Part shown: positions 22,931 to 35,159 of the stretch, piece by piece | Position numbering within the stretch: the stretch's first letter is position 1 | Layout of the letters: each line of letters begins with the position of its first letter | Made by a program: the position numbers and the translations under genes | Source of the DNA: Girardinichthys multiradiatus | Lineage: Eukaryota; Chordata; Actinopteri; Cyprinodontiformes; Goodeidae | DNA length: 64,000 bases | Reading direction: 5' to 3' | Assembly (NCBI RefSeq): GCF_021462225.1 | Contig: NC_061797.1 | Span: 41,372,147-41,436,146 of the forward strand | The notes under the pieces: model-generated | Database searches by the model: none | Told to the model about the DNA's origin: nothing | What the model saw: the letters and a program-made list of their open reading frames with translations, nothing else

Positions 22931-25017
22931 TTTCAGGGTGTGGTGTCTGGTGCTGGGATGATGAAAATGGTGCAGTTTAATATCAGGGCTCTTGATAAAT
23001 GTGTTTGGTTTCATCACTGCAGCTGTAGACGGTCCAAAGGGCAGATGCAGTGCTCTGGAGCATGGACAACTGCTGGGATGACTTTCGCGTTAATCATATT
23101 ACAGCACAGCTCCAAGGTGTGAGTAGGACATTTGCACACAAGGAAATATGTTTAGAACAAAACTGGCAAGCCACAGCAGGGAGCTTCCAGCGCTACACGA
23201 GTTGGATGGCAGTGCTTAATGTTTAAAGATGCAGAGAGGCTCTAACTTTTTACAGAGACCATAATTAGTTGTGAAGCAACAAACAGACAACAAAAGCACA
23301 GCATTAAACTCCTTCTCATGCGCATCCATGCACTATCTACGAGGAGTTGACATCTTTACAGAAGACAAAGATTTCCTGTCTTTGTTTCTCAAGTCCTCTG
23401 ATCTCTCCGTCTTACAGGACCATCTACATGTTTTCAAAATAAAAATGAGCGCAGCGGAAGAGAAAGAGGAAGATGAAGAATCCTCTGTGGGGCTAGTGCA
23501 ATAAAATTGTTCCGAACAAGTTTTCCCTGGAGGCAGGAAGAGAATGGCAGTCCCCAGAGTTTCTGTGTCCACGTTGACTGATACTCCAACAGCCATGGTC
23601 TCCGGGGAAGCATGAGAAAAAGAAATATAAAAATAAACCAAAGAAAAGTGGAAACCCTCTTGTGCTCTCAACTGTTCTCTCTTTTTTGAGGCTCCTTTGT
23701 TAGAAAAAAGGTGGTTTCTTCTTTTTAAATGCAATTGAAAACACTCGAGGTGAAGAAAGGAAAAAAATTAGACACCCTACGGAGAAAAGGAAGAGCAGAG
23801 AGTGAAAATGAGAGCAAGGAGAGTGTTTTTCCTTTCTCTTTTATAAAAACAGTTAAACTAAAAAAAGAGAAAGTGGAGCACCTTGTTAGTGTACTGCTTC
23901 AAATTCCACCAAGTTGTAAATGTATGCATTTTATATCCCTGTATATCAGTGCCATCAGGGGAAACTTTACTTCCTTACTTATTAGCAATCACAAAAAAGG
24001 AATAGAGCCTAGAGTGAAATGAAGAGTCTGACGTTTCAAAGTCTTAAATATGAAAGCAGTCAGCAACAAACATAGAATTGAAGGCTTTGTCCGAAGTCAA
24101 AGGGCAGTTTGCTGGAAATCCTACGATTACTTGTTAATTGTTGCTGTAGGTTCTGTCTGGCACTGTTAAAATCACAGTGTTGGAAGACAAAAATAATTTT
24201 ACCCTGGGAAGAGTAAAGAGTAAAGTTTTTCCCTATTTTATGTCATCACTCTGCATGTATCTGCCGCTGATGACTGCCTCTGACCACAAAATAAAGCTCA
24301 TACAAGCTGACAACTGGTAATGAGCAAATTCCTTTTTTATTAAACTTGCTTAGAAGTTACAAGTAAAAGGAAGCAGATATTATACTTTAAATTGTTTTTG
24401 GTTTAACCTAACCTGTTTTAATTTTTTTTTTTTTTTACATAATGAGCCCTGAAATTTTATAAAGAAAATCTAATTTGATCAACTTAATTACTTTTCATGT
24501 CTAAACAAAATGCTTTCCTCACCATGCAAGAATAAATCAAATAAATAAAAATTAAAATAACTTTGTGCTGTTTCTTCTGTTAAAAAAGTTCCAGATGCCC
24601 AGAGATAAAAATATAATACAAGCAACCATAGTGTAGTATTTGACAATGTCTGCTTTTAATACGTTTCCTAAACATTTTCCCAGTTTTAATTTTTAAATCA
24701 AATTGCTTTTTCTCATTTTGTCAGAATTAAATGTTTTATAAACAACTTAATCTAAAAAATGACAAAATTTATCCAACTCAAAAAAATTACCTAAAACAAT
24801 TACCTTGTTTTAGATGCATTTAATGTGTTTTTTTAAAATATCTTAAGCATTTTTGATTAAACAGTTGCACATTTTATTTACAATTTAAGAAAGAGTTACT
24901 TTAGTAAAGAAAAAAAACTATTCAGACATGAACTTTAGGTTCACCCAATGTTTCATCAGTATTAGATGGTCTGCAATAACATTATAATTAAATCCACCAA
25001 ATTCAAGATAAACATGT
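22931..25017. other. No recognisable gene; AT-rich right part
   Basis: ORF 23333-23734 (minus, 133 codons) overlaps a plus-strand ORF (23271-23504) and has a low-complexity Ser run; no family was recognised. From 24.3 kb onward the sequence is strongly AT-rich with A and T runs. Confidence 0.5.
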
Positions 25018-25356
25018 TCATTTTTTATGTAATTTTAAAAGCAACTGATAATCTAATTCAACCAGGTGCTTCTTGACAGTGTTCTCTAATCCAACACAAG
25101 ATTGAAATTTGCTGTAATATTCTAACAACACTCCACCAAAAACACATGTAGGTTTGTCCTTTATTTCTAAAGGACTGACTTGACTTATATCCAGTTTCAA
25201 AAGTTTTAATAAACAGACATCTTCTTCTGTGAGGATCTTTGCACAGGGAGATGTTTGCCTAGGTGCTAGGCTGAAATTGGCTTGCTTCCTGTCTGTTTTG
25301 ATACAGTATGACTTATTGATAATCGAGCTCATTGGAGGTTTTATGTGTGATTCCAA
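25018..25356 (-). other. Unassigned 112-codon ORF
   Basis: Open frame of 112 codons on the minus strand in an AT-rich region where stops are frequent. It begins at a TTG (the first in-frame ATG is about nine codons in) and ends TGA. The C-terminal half looks protein-like (FGGVLLEYYSKFQ, then HLVELDYQLLLKLHKK), with a mixed hydrophobic and charged pattern, but I recognise no domain. In 64 kb, a few ORFs of this size are expected by chance. It could be chance, a decayed transposon ORF or an unrecognised exon. Confidence 0.2.
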
Positions 25357-25732
25357 TTAATGGACACAATTTACAGAAAGAGTTATGCTTCTCCCTTATA
25401 AACGAAGAGTTTTGCTTTGAACATTGTAATCATTATTGACCAGTGTTATAGCAGCATACTGCACTGTGCTCAGGTCACTTCAACATTGCTGTCGGTAGAG
25501 GATCAGTTGAGCGCTCACATAAAAATAAGGTGTAGACTGGGTCTGGATTGACTTTCCTTTTGGTGCAGATTCAGATTAGAGTTTGAGAATTGTAGATGTA
25601 GAGTTTCCAAGACAGGAAAACAGAAAATGATCCAAGATAGGAAAACAGAAAAATTGTTAAGACTATGAACAGTAGTCAAAGCTCTCCTGTTCAAATGTAA
25701 ACACTTCATAGGAGGAAAAAAACCTAAGAAGT

Positions 25733-25752
25733 AAAAAAAAAAAAAAAAAAAA
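25733..25752. repeat. Poly(A) tract
   Basis: Twenty consecutive A. No LINE or SINE body was recognised upstream on this strand. Confidence 0.9.
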
Positions 25753-26062
25753 CACTTGCAACCAATGGCAATTATTTGACGTTTTTATCAAGTTTAAACG
25801 TTAGATTGTTTACACGTGACAAGAACATATACATTAATTTTAAAAGGCATATGTATAGGCTGCAAAGATAATAATAAGTAATTACAGTGTTTGACAAGTT
25901 CCAGGGTGAACACTTCATTGATCCTAAACTAGACAGCCGCTCTATGCCACCACTTGTAATGTCCAGAGACATAAAGGTGTTTATGATATAGGCATTTAAT
26001 TTGTAAATCCTAGTCTGTTAATCTGGGTTGAGGTGTGGGGACTGCAAAAATGCACTTTAGAG

Positions 26063-26575
26063 CAGGGGTCAGGACCCCCCAGGTGGGCATAAGACACTAA
26101 GTGGGGGGTCTCCAGGTGATTTTCAGAATAATCCTGATATGATCTCTGAGGTGTATGGAGGGCCAAAAGGGACAAAATTAGATAAATATGTCATGAAATA
26201 AATGTGAATATCCCATTAAATAAATACGTGTACAATGAAATAAATAAATGCACCATTAAAAATGTTATGTACCATTTATTTATTTAATACATCATTTAAT
26301 AATTACATATACCATTGAATTTTTAATTATGCAATGCACAATTAAATAATCACCATAAAAAAATTAAATACAAGTTTTAAATTATTAAATCAAAATAATT
26401 AAATGCATCCATTTATTTAAATTAATTAATTTAAAAATACATTTAATTATTTTACGTAGTATAGAGTGAAATAATTAAATGTAGTTTTTGGGGGTCCCCA
26501 GGTCACCCGTAGGGGTCGCCAGTCTATGGCACTGTTATTGAGGGGGTCACAGACTGAAATGGTTTGGAATCCCTG
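26063..26575. mobile_element. 513-bp nonautonomous hAT (Charlie-like) MITE
   Basis: The left end CAGGGGTCAGGACCCCCC and right end GGTTTGGAATCCCTG form a short imperfect inverted repeat of the CAGGGG type typical of Charlie-like hAT elements. A perfect 8-bp target duplication CTTTAGAG flanks it (26055-26062 and 26576-26583). The interior is A/T-rich with many ATTAAAT-like words around 26210-26480, and GGGGGTC motifs lie near both ends. It has no ORF and would depend on a transposase from elsewhere. Its terminal bases differ from those of the hAT element at 49528-51137, so the two are separate families. Confidence 0.92.
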
Positions 26576-26583
26576 CTTTAGAG

Positions 26584-29500
26584 CATAGGGGTAACAGGGA
26601 ATACATCAAATAGCCACACCTAAAGGCTTCATACTCCACAAGAACAGATACATTTGTACTCTCTCCCATAGCTGCAAGAACAAAGTAATTTTATTATGCT
26701 TGTGCGGCCCTGGCTTGGGAGTTCCTGCAACTTGTTTTTGACAAATCATCTGGGCAGAACCTTTTCTCTTGCATGGTAGTCAACAACTATTATTAACAAA
26801 TGCTGCAGTGGGAGGGACTCATGAGGACTTCCCTAGAGTCTTTGACGAGTTATTGGGAAGTATGAAATGTCCAAGCCCAGAAAAAACTGTTGTTTTTTCT
26901 ATCATGAGTAAAATAACAAATTTCTCTTCTTGCGGACTATGTATTGGCCATCCTCGAGACATTGAAGCCAGATATGATGATTTCCTCCCAGGATTTTCTG
27001 TGTCCACTGCCTTTACTGTGCCCAGTCTGCCATCATCTATTCATTTGAGCTGTTATTATTTCTCAAGTGAGGATTGAAAACAAACTTTTTTCCATTATTT
27101 TCTTTGTTCATTTAAGTACCATCCAGCTGACTAAAATTCATATTTATGCTAATATGCTGCACCTCTTTCTGCCTCTGCTTCACATGGGAGATGGGATCCG
27201 GGCTAGAATTAATGACATTGCATCGGCGGTAATGTTTGCCGCGTTTCATTAGCTGGTATATCTTTAATTTCCAATAAACACAGTAATTAGGGGAGGTATC
27301 CGCGGAGACAGGTCCTGGCAGGCTGCTGCAGTGGTAACAGCTGTAACCGAGTCTGCACAGAGGTATCAGCAGTCAAGGAGGACTTTCAGCTTAACCAAAT
27401 CCTGCCTCGCAGTTGGAAGAGCCTCGATTCAATTATATGAAAATGAAGACCACCAGAGATAGCGGTATGGCTATTTGCAGAAAAGTTTTAGAAGGAGAGA
27501 AAGAAAAACATTCATGAATACATCAACATTCCTCTATGTGCTTGTATGATATTAAGATATGAATTGCATCCATGCATTAAAGCTTTCAAACAGCAAGATA
27601 AATAAAGACTGATAAAAAAAAATCTAAGCAATTTTTCTCTAGGTTCATTTTACGAAGGCCTACTTTTCCAAGCAGTACTTAAGAGAAAAAGGAAAACAGA
27701 AGTAAGGGTAAGGCAGGATGTTTGAAAAATCCGCTCGTCACATATTACACGGTCTCTTCATCACAGCGAGCACAAAGGACAAGAGAATGGATTAATCCTA
27801 CACATTATAGTCAAAGGATTGGTAAGACTCATGTACAGAGAGGCAATTTACCAACCTGACCTTTCAATCTTTAAAACGCTCTGCATATCCTTCCCTTCCC
27901 CCTACGCACACATACTTTTGAATCCTCTCATCCAACACAAAGTACTGCAATCATCTGAGGACTTCTTCATCTCAATATGTCTTCATGAACACAGTGTGAT
28001 AACAATGGAGGAGAAAAGACACAAAATGACTAAAAGGGACTGACAAGATGGAGGAGAGACATAAAGAAAGATACAAAAAAGCTGGAATTTCTGCTGAAAA
28101 ACAGTTGCTTGCCAGATAACAAGATGTGCTTGTGAAGGAAAGGTATGAAGTAATGAAGGTTGACACTGCCTGCAATTTCCATACTGACCTCACACTCACA
28201 GTGTTATGTCTAGTTGGAGACAAATACTGAACCACAAAGAGCTAATGAGCTGTGTTAGGTAGCTACTCAAACCCAGTCACCCTTGTATATAGCATTGATG
28301 CAGAAAACAAACTGGATGGTAATGACCTTAAAAGGTCTGAGGGAGCCAAGTGTAAGATTTTGCTTTCTAGTTTGAGAAATTAGGCACAGCAGCATTGGAG
28401 CTTTTTTCAACAATTTCTTTCAAATAAATTCATATAAATTAATTGAAGTTACTTATTCATGCCTTATTCATGGCATCTGAACTGGATAAAGTGTATGTCC
28501 ACATCCCTCCAGAGTCCATTCTGTGCCTCTCAACTTACAAGTGTCTTTGGTATGTCACCTGTACTTTGACGTAAACATCGCAAGCAGCTAATATTGTGTG
28601 GTTTTAATAGTACGTCAGTAATCTTTCTGTATGGTGTTATGCAAAACCTAGTATCTGTGCTGCTATAAACTCAAAATCAGGAATTAAGACACGAGATGAG
28701 CTTTTATTGTTTACTGGACATTGTCACAAACCAGTTTAATATATTTTATGGTTATTTTCCAAGAGTAAAAGTGGTTTATTCTTGTAAGATAGTCTCAAGG
28801 CCTTTACCTAGACCCAGGTCTAAGCCTCTCATGATGTGAGGTGGTAATGTTGGTTTTAAATATAGAACCATCATGTATATATACAATAAAACCCAAGCTG
28901 CTTAAATCTTAATAAAACAAATGAAACAAAATTAATTCCAAGTATTATTGTTTTCAGTAATATGTCAGCTAACTGCTTGTCTGAAAAAAAGGAGCTTTAA
29001 TCAGGTAGTGCTTTGTCCTTATGCATGGTAATTATTGGTGCATATATAAACTGTGGAAATCAGGAGTAAAGCGATAAGTTACCATTAAGTTTTACCATTG
29101 AGCTCCCATTATCACAGGTCGGGATGACAAAACAATGCAGTGCTATTATCTGGGTCAAAATCGTTAGTTCATTATTGATTCTGCTTTATACTGTCATATC
29201 ATGTTAAGAAGCACAATTAGGCCCATTATTATTTTAAGCCAAAATAACTCCTCGAAATATGTCACAGTTAAATCTCAACTGTGTTGATGAGATAATAGTT
29301 CAAGTGATTTATGGTATTGTAGCTGTTTTCGAAGACACAATAGGACCTGATGATGTCCTGTGACAGCCTACTTTGTGACTTGAATACTTGTTTGTATGAT
29401 TCTAAAGTGAGCATCTCAGACATGAACCCTCAGGCTAAAATGGAACACCAGGCTAAAATCTGGTGCTTATTAATTCATTTATTTTTTCCTAAATAAGTGA

Positions 29501-31544
29501 GGACACATCTTAATACTAGATCCAAACAGGGTCTTTTCCTAATCTAAAGTTTAAAGAACTTGTGCAAAAATAAAATAAAGCAACAGTTCTGTCAGTGAAA
29601 GAAATTCATCTGAATCTTTTAATTAATTTCCAGAGTAAAATAACCATTTCATTATTTTTGTTTTATGTCAAAAAGCTTTAAGTTATATGAATGCATCCAA
29701 GTAAAAAAAAATTGATAAAAACACGTTTTAGTTCAAATAAAAATAAAAAAGGTTAGATGTCTAAACTAGGACTATGATGGATACATAAAGTTTCACTAAC
29801 TATGATGCAATTTTCTTAAAATATTCATCTATTTAACATATTTTTCTCTTCTGTCTATATACTGTTGGAGCCCTAATCTCCATACTCCTCACTAGTATAC
29901 CATCTGCACATGCTATGTAAAGGTCATGCCTTAGTGGTTTTGTCTCAGCTTGACTGTCTCTCCCACTGACCTCTTCAGGATCACACTCTGTAGCATGTTA
30001 TGTAGGCCACATTTATGCTTCCCAGGAACTACCCTACATCTCACAGCCCACCTTGGTCTACCTGCATGGATGATACATAATGTCAGATATCCCCATATAC
30101 CGGAACTGTGCTATGCCACGTTTAGCTTACCAGTTCTGTTCATACAACAAGAAGAGGCAACGTCTCCATCTGGTGCCATGAATTACTGTTGCTGGCCTTC
30201 TTCATTCTCGGAAAGTGATTCACAATGAGGGGACAGAAGACAAGCTCACTCTCTTTGGAAAAACTTGCATCCTGAGTTAGAATGCTACAGACTCAAGCTT
30301 TGCCTCCTCACCCTTCCATACCAATTGATCTTTGAGTGAGCATATGGCCTGAGATTTGACAAAATGCAGCATCTCGGCAGGCTGGATTAGGAAAGGAGTA
30401 ACAGGCTGCGAGGGATGGTGATGGGCACTTTAGTGGAAGCGTGCCGTAATCTACCCAGCCAGGCACAGCACAGATGCCAGGCCAGGCAGGGAGGCTCACT
30501 CCTCGTTAAGGGTCCATTAAAGTAAAGTCCTCGTTAAAGAAACACCATTGTGAGGAGAGAGTGTCTGGTAGATAAGCTATAATGGACAGGAAAGATTTAA
30601 TTAAATAATCAACAAATAGCTTTACCATTTCCAGCATGATCAGGTCTCTATTTTCTCAAAAAAATGCAGGAGGACCATTTTGCATCCAAATCACTGAAAC
30701 AATTTAGCCTGAAAACTGATTAGTTGTATTGTCCCAGTTCCAGACTCCCCCACATCCATTGTCCCTTTCTACCTCTGAGTGCATTTCACCCAGATTTGGT
30801 CTCCTGCTGCCTTCTGGCAGACCTATTTTTGAAGATGCTTTTGTTAGCCAGGCAGTAAGATGTGGTGAGGTAAGGCAGGGAGCTGTGTGGAACTCAGCTG
30901 AGCACTGAGGAGAATGTTAACACGGGACTCCAGTACCCATGATAAAAGAAGCTACCCTTACTTGTTCTTTCTGTGTCAAGCGATGGAATATAAATAGGTT
31001 TCACCTCTGTTTAGCATTGGTGCAGTGGTTAAAATTTGAGACAAACCAAAGTAACATCAGAAGAAGACAAATGTCAATGTGTAAACTGTGAAGAATAAAT
31101 GTTTGCCAACTATTCCATATACTGATTGAAGACAAAATTTCAACTTTAAATTTGCTGAAAATGATTGAAGTAAAAAATGTGTGAGCTTAAAGATTTGATT
31201 GTGTTTGGCAAGGGCCAAATTTTGATGTCTAGATGGAGTGGATCATAGCATATGTGCAGCTATTGTGAGGTGTTTCCAGTTTACTAAGGTGGGTGTCCAT
31301 TGATGTGCTCTCAGTAACGAATGACAGGACCTTAAGCAGCCCAGGTTCATGGATCCATGTTTGGGGCCAAGGTTGGAGAAATTGTTTTAGTTAAAAATGT
31401 TAAAATGTAAAATGCATTGCAATTTGTTGTGAATAGGGCTGCGTAACAGAGCAGGCAATGTGGAAATTTGCTGTGGCCTCTTCTGGCAGAATAATGTGTT
31501 CAATCACAAAACAAAAATGGTCTGGAATGGTTTAAGAAACAAAA
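26584..31544. other. No recognisable gene; possible regulatory block at 27120-27300
   Basis: No transposon or coding family was recognised. The 27120-27300 stretch is complex, relatively GC-balanced and carries several ATTA/TAAT cores (TTTCATTAGCTGG, CAGTAATTAGG). ORFs such as 27819-28043, 27972-28235 (minus) and 29950-30228 have no recognisable domain. Confidence 0.45.
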
Positions 31545-31546
31545 TA

Positions 31547-31891
31547 CAGGGGTTGGACAATGAAACAGAAACTTGGTGGTATGCTGACATTACCCTGGAT
31601 ACCGTGGCTCTTGATACATCACAGACTTGCTGTCTTGGTCACAGATGCGCCAGCAAGACGTGCGCCAACAATTTGTCCTCTTTTGAACTCTGGTATGTCA
31701 CCCATAATGTTGTGTACATTTCAATATTTTGAGCAAAACTGTGCTCTTACCCTGCTAATTGAACCTTCACACTCTGCTCTTACTGGTGCAATGTGCAATC
31801 AATGAAGACTGGCTACCAGGCTGGTCCAATTTAGCCATGAAACCTTCCACACTAAAGTGACAGGTGTTTCAGTTTCATTGTCCAACCCCTG
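31547..31891 (-). mobile_element. 345-bp internally deleted DD36E Tc1-like copy
   Basis: This has both ends of the DD36E family (left CAGGGGTTGGACAATGAAAC; right end the complete complementary repeat at 31861-31891) with TA on both sides (31545-31546, 31892-31893). The orientation is opposite to the 1918-3183 copy. Reading the minus strand, it keeps the 5' UTR and about the first 45 transposase codons, then jumps directly to the last ~26 bp of the 3' repeat. All catalytic residues are lost. Around the start it reads ATGGGTGACATACCAGAG, one base shorter than the full copy. It also has a 2-bp deletion in the helix-turn-helix region. The ORFs crossing it on the plus strand are not genes. Confidence 0.95.
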
Positions 31892-31893
31892 TA

Positions 31894-34003
31894 AGTGCTA
31901 ATTTAGATCAAAAGCCCGCCTAAAACCTGTAACCCTTTATTTCCAGTCCAATGCTTTTCAAACTGAGCTATCAGACAGGATACCTACCTCTATACCTGCA
32001 AAATATATAACCAAGACCTTTCACAATGTATTATTCCAGCGCTTTTATTATTGTTGCCTTGACTTGGTTTGTCATTTGTCTCTCAGTGCTGTGTTATTTC
32101 TAGGTGTAGTTCATCTTGAATATTCCAATTCTTGCCCTACTGACATTTTTTTTATGGAGACCAACTGAACTTCTTATCTGATGATATCCCGAAATGATCT
32201 TGTGGTCAATGCAATGCCTGTAAAGCTCCATTAACAACACTTTAGATAAAATGCGTGTCTATCCACGAGTTCAGTTTAAATATGTAAATAACTTGTCATA
32301 TTTACTCTTATCTCAATTACTTGGGCTCACACCAAAAAAAAAATAGAATATTTCCCAGATACTGAGGTTTTTACCCCATATCAAGACTGATGGGGAACCT
32401 ACTAAGTATTAGGCAGGTTGCATAATCAGTATATAGGCATCTACAGATAAAATGATTATAAAATAACCACCAGAAATGTTTCAGCATAAATGTCTTGTTC
32501 ATAAAAGTTTATATAAGGTGCAATTTCAAAACTCTCATACTAAAATTGTGTCTGTAAATAAGAAAGTCATTCTGTAGAGAGTTTCCAAACTTTGTGTCTC
32601 CATTGGCAGAAGAAAGTAAAATTGCCTCAAAGTGAATTTAATAATCAGTCTAATCATGATGTGTCTATCAGTTTTTTAACAAAGTAAAAAGCCTTGGAGC
32701 ATTGTTTTGTTTAAAGTTTAAATGTTGTCAGCCAACAATTCAATTTGTTTACAACAATAAGATTTAATGCTCAAGTGCATTTCAGTAATATTTCATATAG
32801 ACATTTTGTGCAGTGTGGAGGCTGGAGGGAATTCTCTGGAGGAGCACATAGTCTCAACTTATGTAGGGAAGATTTTTTTCCCCTCTCTCTTTCCAGTGTA
32901 ACAACCTCACTAAGCAATTCATAGCTGCATATGCTGCTGCTTAAAGCACCATGGAGATTTATGCCGATGTCAGCTCACAAGGGTGCAATCAGGAATAAAG
33001 ATCCCATAAACCCCTCTGATGTGTCCACAGGTACAGACGTACTAGGTTATTGCTGATGATAGATAAAAAAAAACATAACCATTTTTTTCTTTTTTTTATT
33101 ATCCTTTCATGTTACATTTTGGGTTGTTTTCATGAATGTTGTGACCTGAATAAGACCCTTCCAGTTTTCATTAATACAAAACCTTAACAAAAGCTGTCAT
33201 CCAGCCAACAACAGTATAAACCAGGCAATGAAAACATTGTTGATTCTTTTTATTCTTACAAAAGAAAAGGAAATAGCATGAGTACACATATCCTTTCAAA
33301 CCTGGAGGGCCATTGTTTTAATCCTACATATTGCTGTTTATAACTGTTTTGCATTTGATGCCAAGACTGTTAGTTTGTGTTTAGTGTGCATTTAGTGTGT
33401 GCATTTGTATAAGTGAGTTCAGTCTCCGAAATCAAGCCAGGTTGGCATCTGCTGAGTGTGTATACTAGAGGCAAAGGACTACATGAATGTGATGAGTAAT
33501 ATTTAGACCCTGGAGATCCACTGTGTTTGATGTTTGTATGTTTGTGTCTTTGCTTTTGTTGTTATGTATGAGCTGACTTGGTCATCTCTAAACAGGTTAC
33601 ATAAATATGCACAATGCTTCCGGGAGGCTTCCCAATTCTGGCTTCAACTGGTAAAGAATTCCATCTCTGCTTTTTGGCTTTCAACTAAGTAAAAACAACT
33701 CTCTTTTTCTATTATTTTATTTTACTTGTACAAAAAAATATTTTTTAGGGGTAGTAGATGGTGTTATTAACTCACACTTTGTCAAAGGTATTTGCTTTTG
33801 CATTCTATATTTTATGATATTGTCTTGTCATATGCTTGGGCAGTTAATGGGAATTGCTTGGCAGTTCATGAGAGCTAGTTTATTATTATAGGCTGATAGA
33901 CTTGATCAGTTCATAGAAGGAACTCTCTCCTTGGACACATGTATGCATTTTTTACTGAATATGGAAGAGTTTACATTAAATATATATAATATATGTCATT
34001 GCT
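31894..34003. other. No recognisable gene or repeat
   Basis: AT-rich sequence with short A/T runs (for example near 32340, 33068 and 33100). No ORF of note and no transposon ends. Confidence 0.55.
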
Positions 34004-34037
34004 AAATTCCCCATCACAATAGTGTGATGGGGAATTT
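34004..34037. repeat. Perfect hairpin, 15-bp arms and 4-nt loop
   Basis: AAATTCCCCATCACA is followed by ATAG and its exact reverse complement. It has no T-run, so it does not resemble a terminator, and the genome is eukaryotic. Confidence 0.9.
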
Positions 34038-34048
34038 GCATTTATGCA

Positions 34049-34092
34049 GTCTTGCATTTTAGTAGGATAGGTCTTGCATTTTAGTAGGATAG
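34049..34092. repeat. Perfect 22-bp tandem duplication
   Basis: The 22-bp unit (GTCTTGCATTTTAGTAGGAT plus AG) occurs twice with no mismatch, 12 bp after the hairpin. Confidence 0.95.
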
Positions 34093-34525
34093 GAAAATGT
34101 ATGTTTTTCCTGCCTTAGGCAAAAACACTCCAGCATCTTCTTCCTTTGCATATAACATGTTAACATGCATATTTTAAGGACCACCTAAGCCAGGTGCTAT
34201 GAGCATTTTGGATATGTCAAAAAATTCAACTGCATGAGCTCTGCAGTTCTCACATGCCGTGTATACTGCATATCACAGCAATTACCCAGTAATAACATTT
34301 CCTTATCTCATACCACGCAATGAAAATGCACAGTTTGCGCAGATAAAGATTCAGATTGTAGAAAGATTGAAACTGAAACTAATAGCATGGCCTACTTTCT
34401 GATTTTACTGCTCAATTACATAGTTTGAGTTTCTCCTTTAAAGTGCTAAGCATATGGTACCTAATCTTGTTTTGTGAACATTGTGAACAACACAAGACTT
34501 TATAGTTGCACATTTATAATTATAA

Positions 34526-34948
34526 ATTCAATTCAGTTTTATTTATATAGCGCCAATTCACAACACATGTCATCTCAAGGCGCTTCACAAAGGGTTTGGA
34601 ATGGTGCAGGGTTGTTGGAGAGGTTAGAATAAACTACTTAGTTTTAGAGTTTGGCCATTTTAGAATGGGCTATGTGTAGGGGTACTAAGTAAAATAATAA
34701 ACTGACAAATTTGTCCATCTAGAGCCCACTGGTGGCCATTGTTATACAAAAAACCACAAGGATTGGGGGTACCTCTCTCTGTCAGACTGATTATAACCAT
34801 TGGAAAAGAGAAGGGGTTGCACAGGTAGCAAAAATGGAGGATGTGTTTGCACCTCAACCATAACTGAGCTAGTTTAGGCTAAACCTGACTCCCCCCTTAC
34901 AGCAGAACCAGGCTCAGTGTGAGCGGCCATCTGCCATGACCGACGGGG
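34526..34948 (-). mobile_element. LINE (L2-like) 3' end, minus strand, rearranged
   Basis: The plus strand starts TTCAATTCAGTTTTATTTAT, followed by ATAGCGCCAATTCACA: the complement of the ATTGA-type tail seen at 42.5 kb. Further right it matches the complement of 41473-41650 (CTCTCTGTCAGACTGATTATAACC, shown here in part, and CCTCAACCATAACTGAG). It then matches the complement of about 42258-42292 (CAGCAGAACCAGGCTCAGTG). The two modules therefore occur in the reverse order compared with the 41158-42602 copy. It has no ORF. Confidence 0.8.
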
Positions 34949-35027
34949 TGTTTGAAATCAGTCATTATTCCTATTTATATAGGTACTTTAAGAAACAAAA
35001 AGTAAAACAGTCTATGACTTGTCTTAA

Positions 35028-35100
35028 AAATTATACCTGGGACTGCATTTACTAGACGTACGTCTAGTAAGTCTAGTAAATGCAGTCCCAGGTATAATTT
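35028..35100. repeat. Large near-perfect palindrome (30-bp arms)
   Basis: Left arm 35028-35057 and right arm 35071-35100 are exact reverse complements (30 of 30), separated by 13 bp. The core 35049-35070 is by itself a perfect 22-bp palindrome centred on GTAC. The 9-bp word GTCTAGTAA occurs twice in tandem (35062-35070 and 35071-35079). The structure is thus a 64-bp palindrome carrying one 9-bp duplication. It has no coding content and no clear target duplication at its edges. Confidence 0.95.
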
Positions 35101-35159
35101 GTGCCAACATTACTTAATTTGATTGTATCACTTCTTTCCTACTTTCACATGTTGATGAT

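Noticed and set aside
23333..23734. 133-codon minus-strand ORF
   Set aside because: It overlaps a plus-strand ORF, has a low-complexity Ser run and shows no recognisable domain; this length is expected by chance in 64 kb.
31460..31805. Two plus-strand ORFs
   Set aside because: They cross the minus-strand deleted Tc1-like element and are antisense translations of its transposase start region.
34004..34037. Rho-independent terminator
   Set aside because: The hairpin has no following T-run and the context is a eukaryotic genome.
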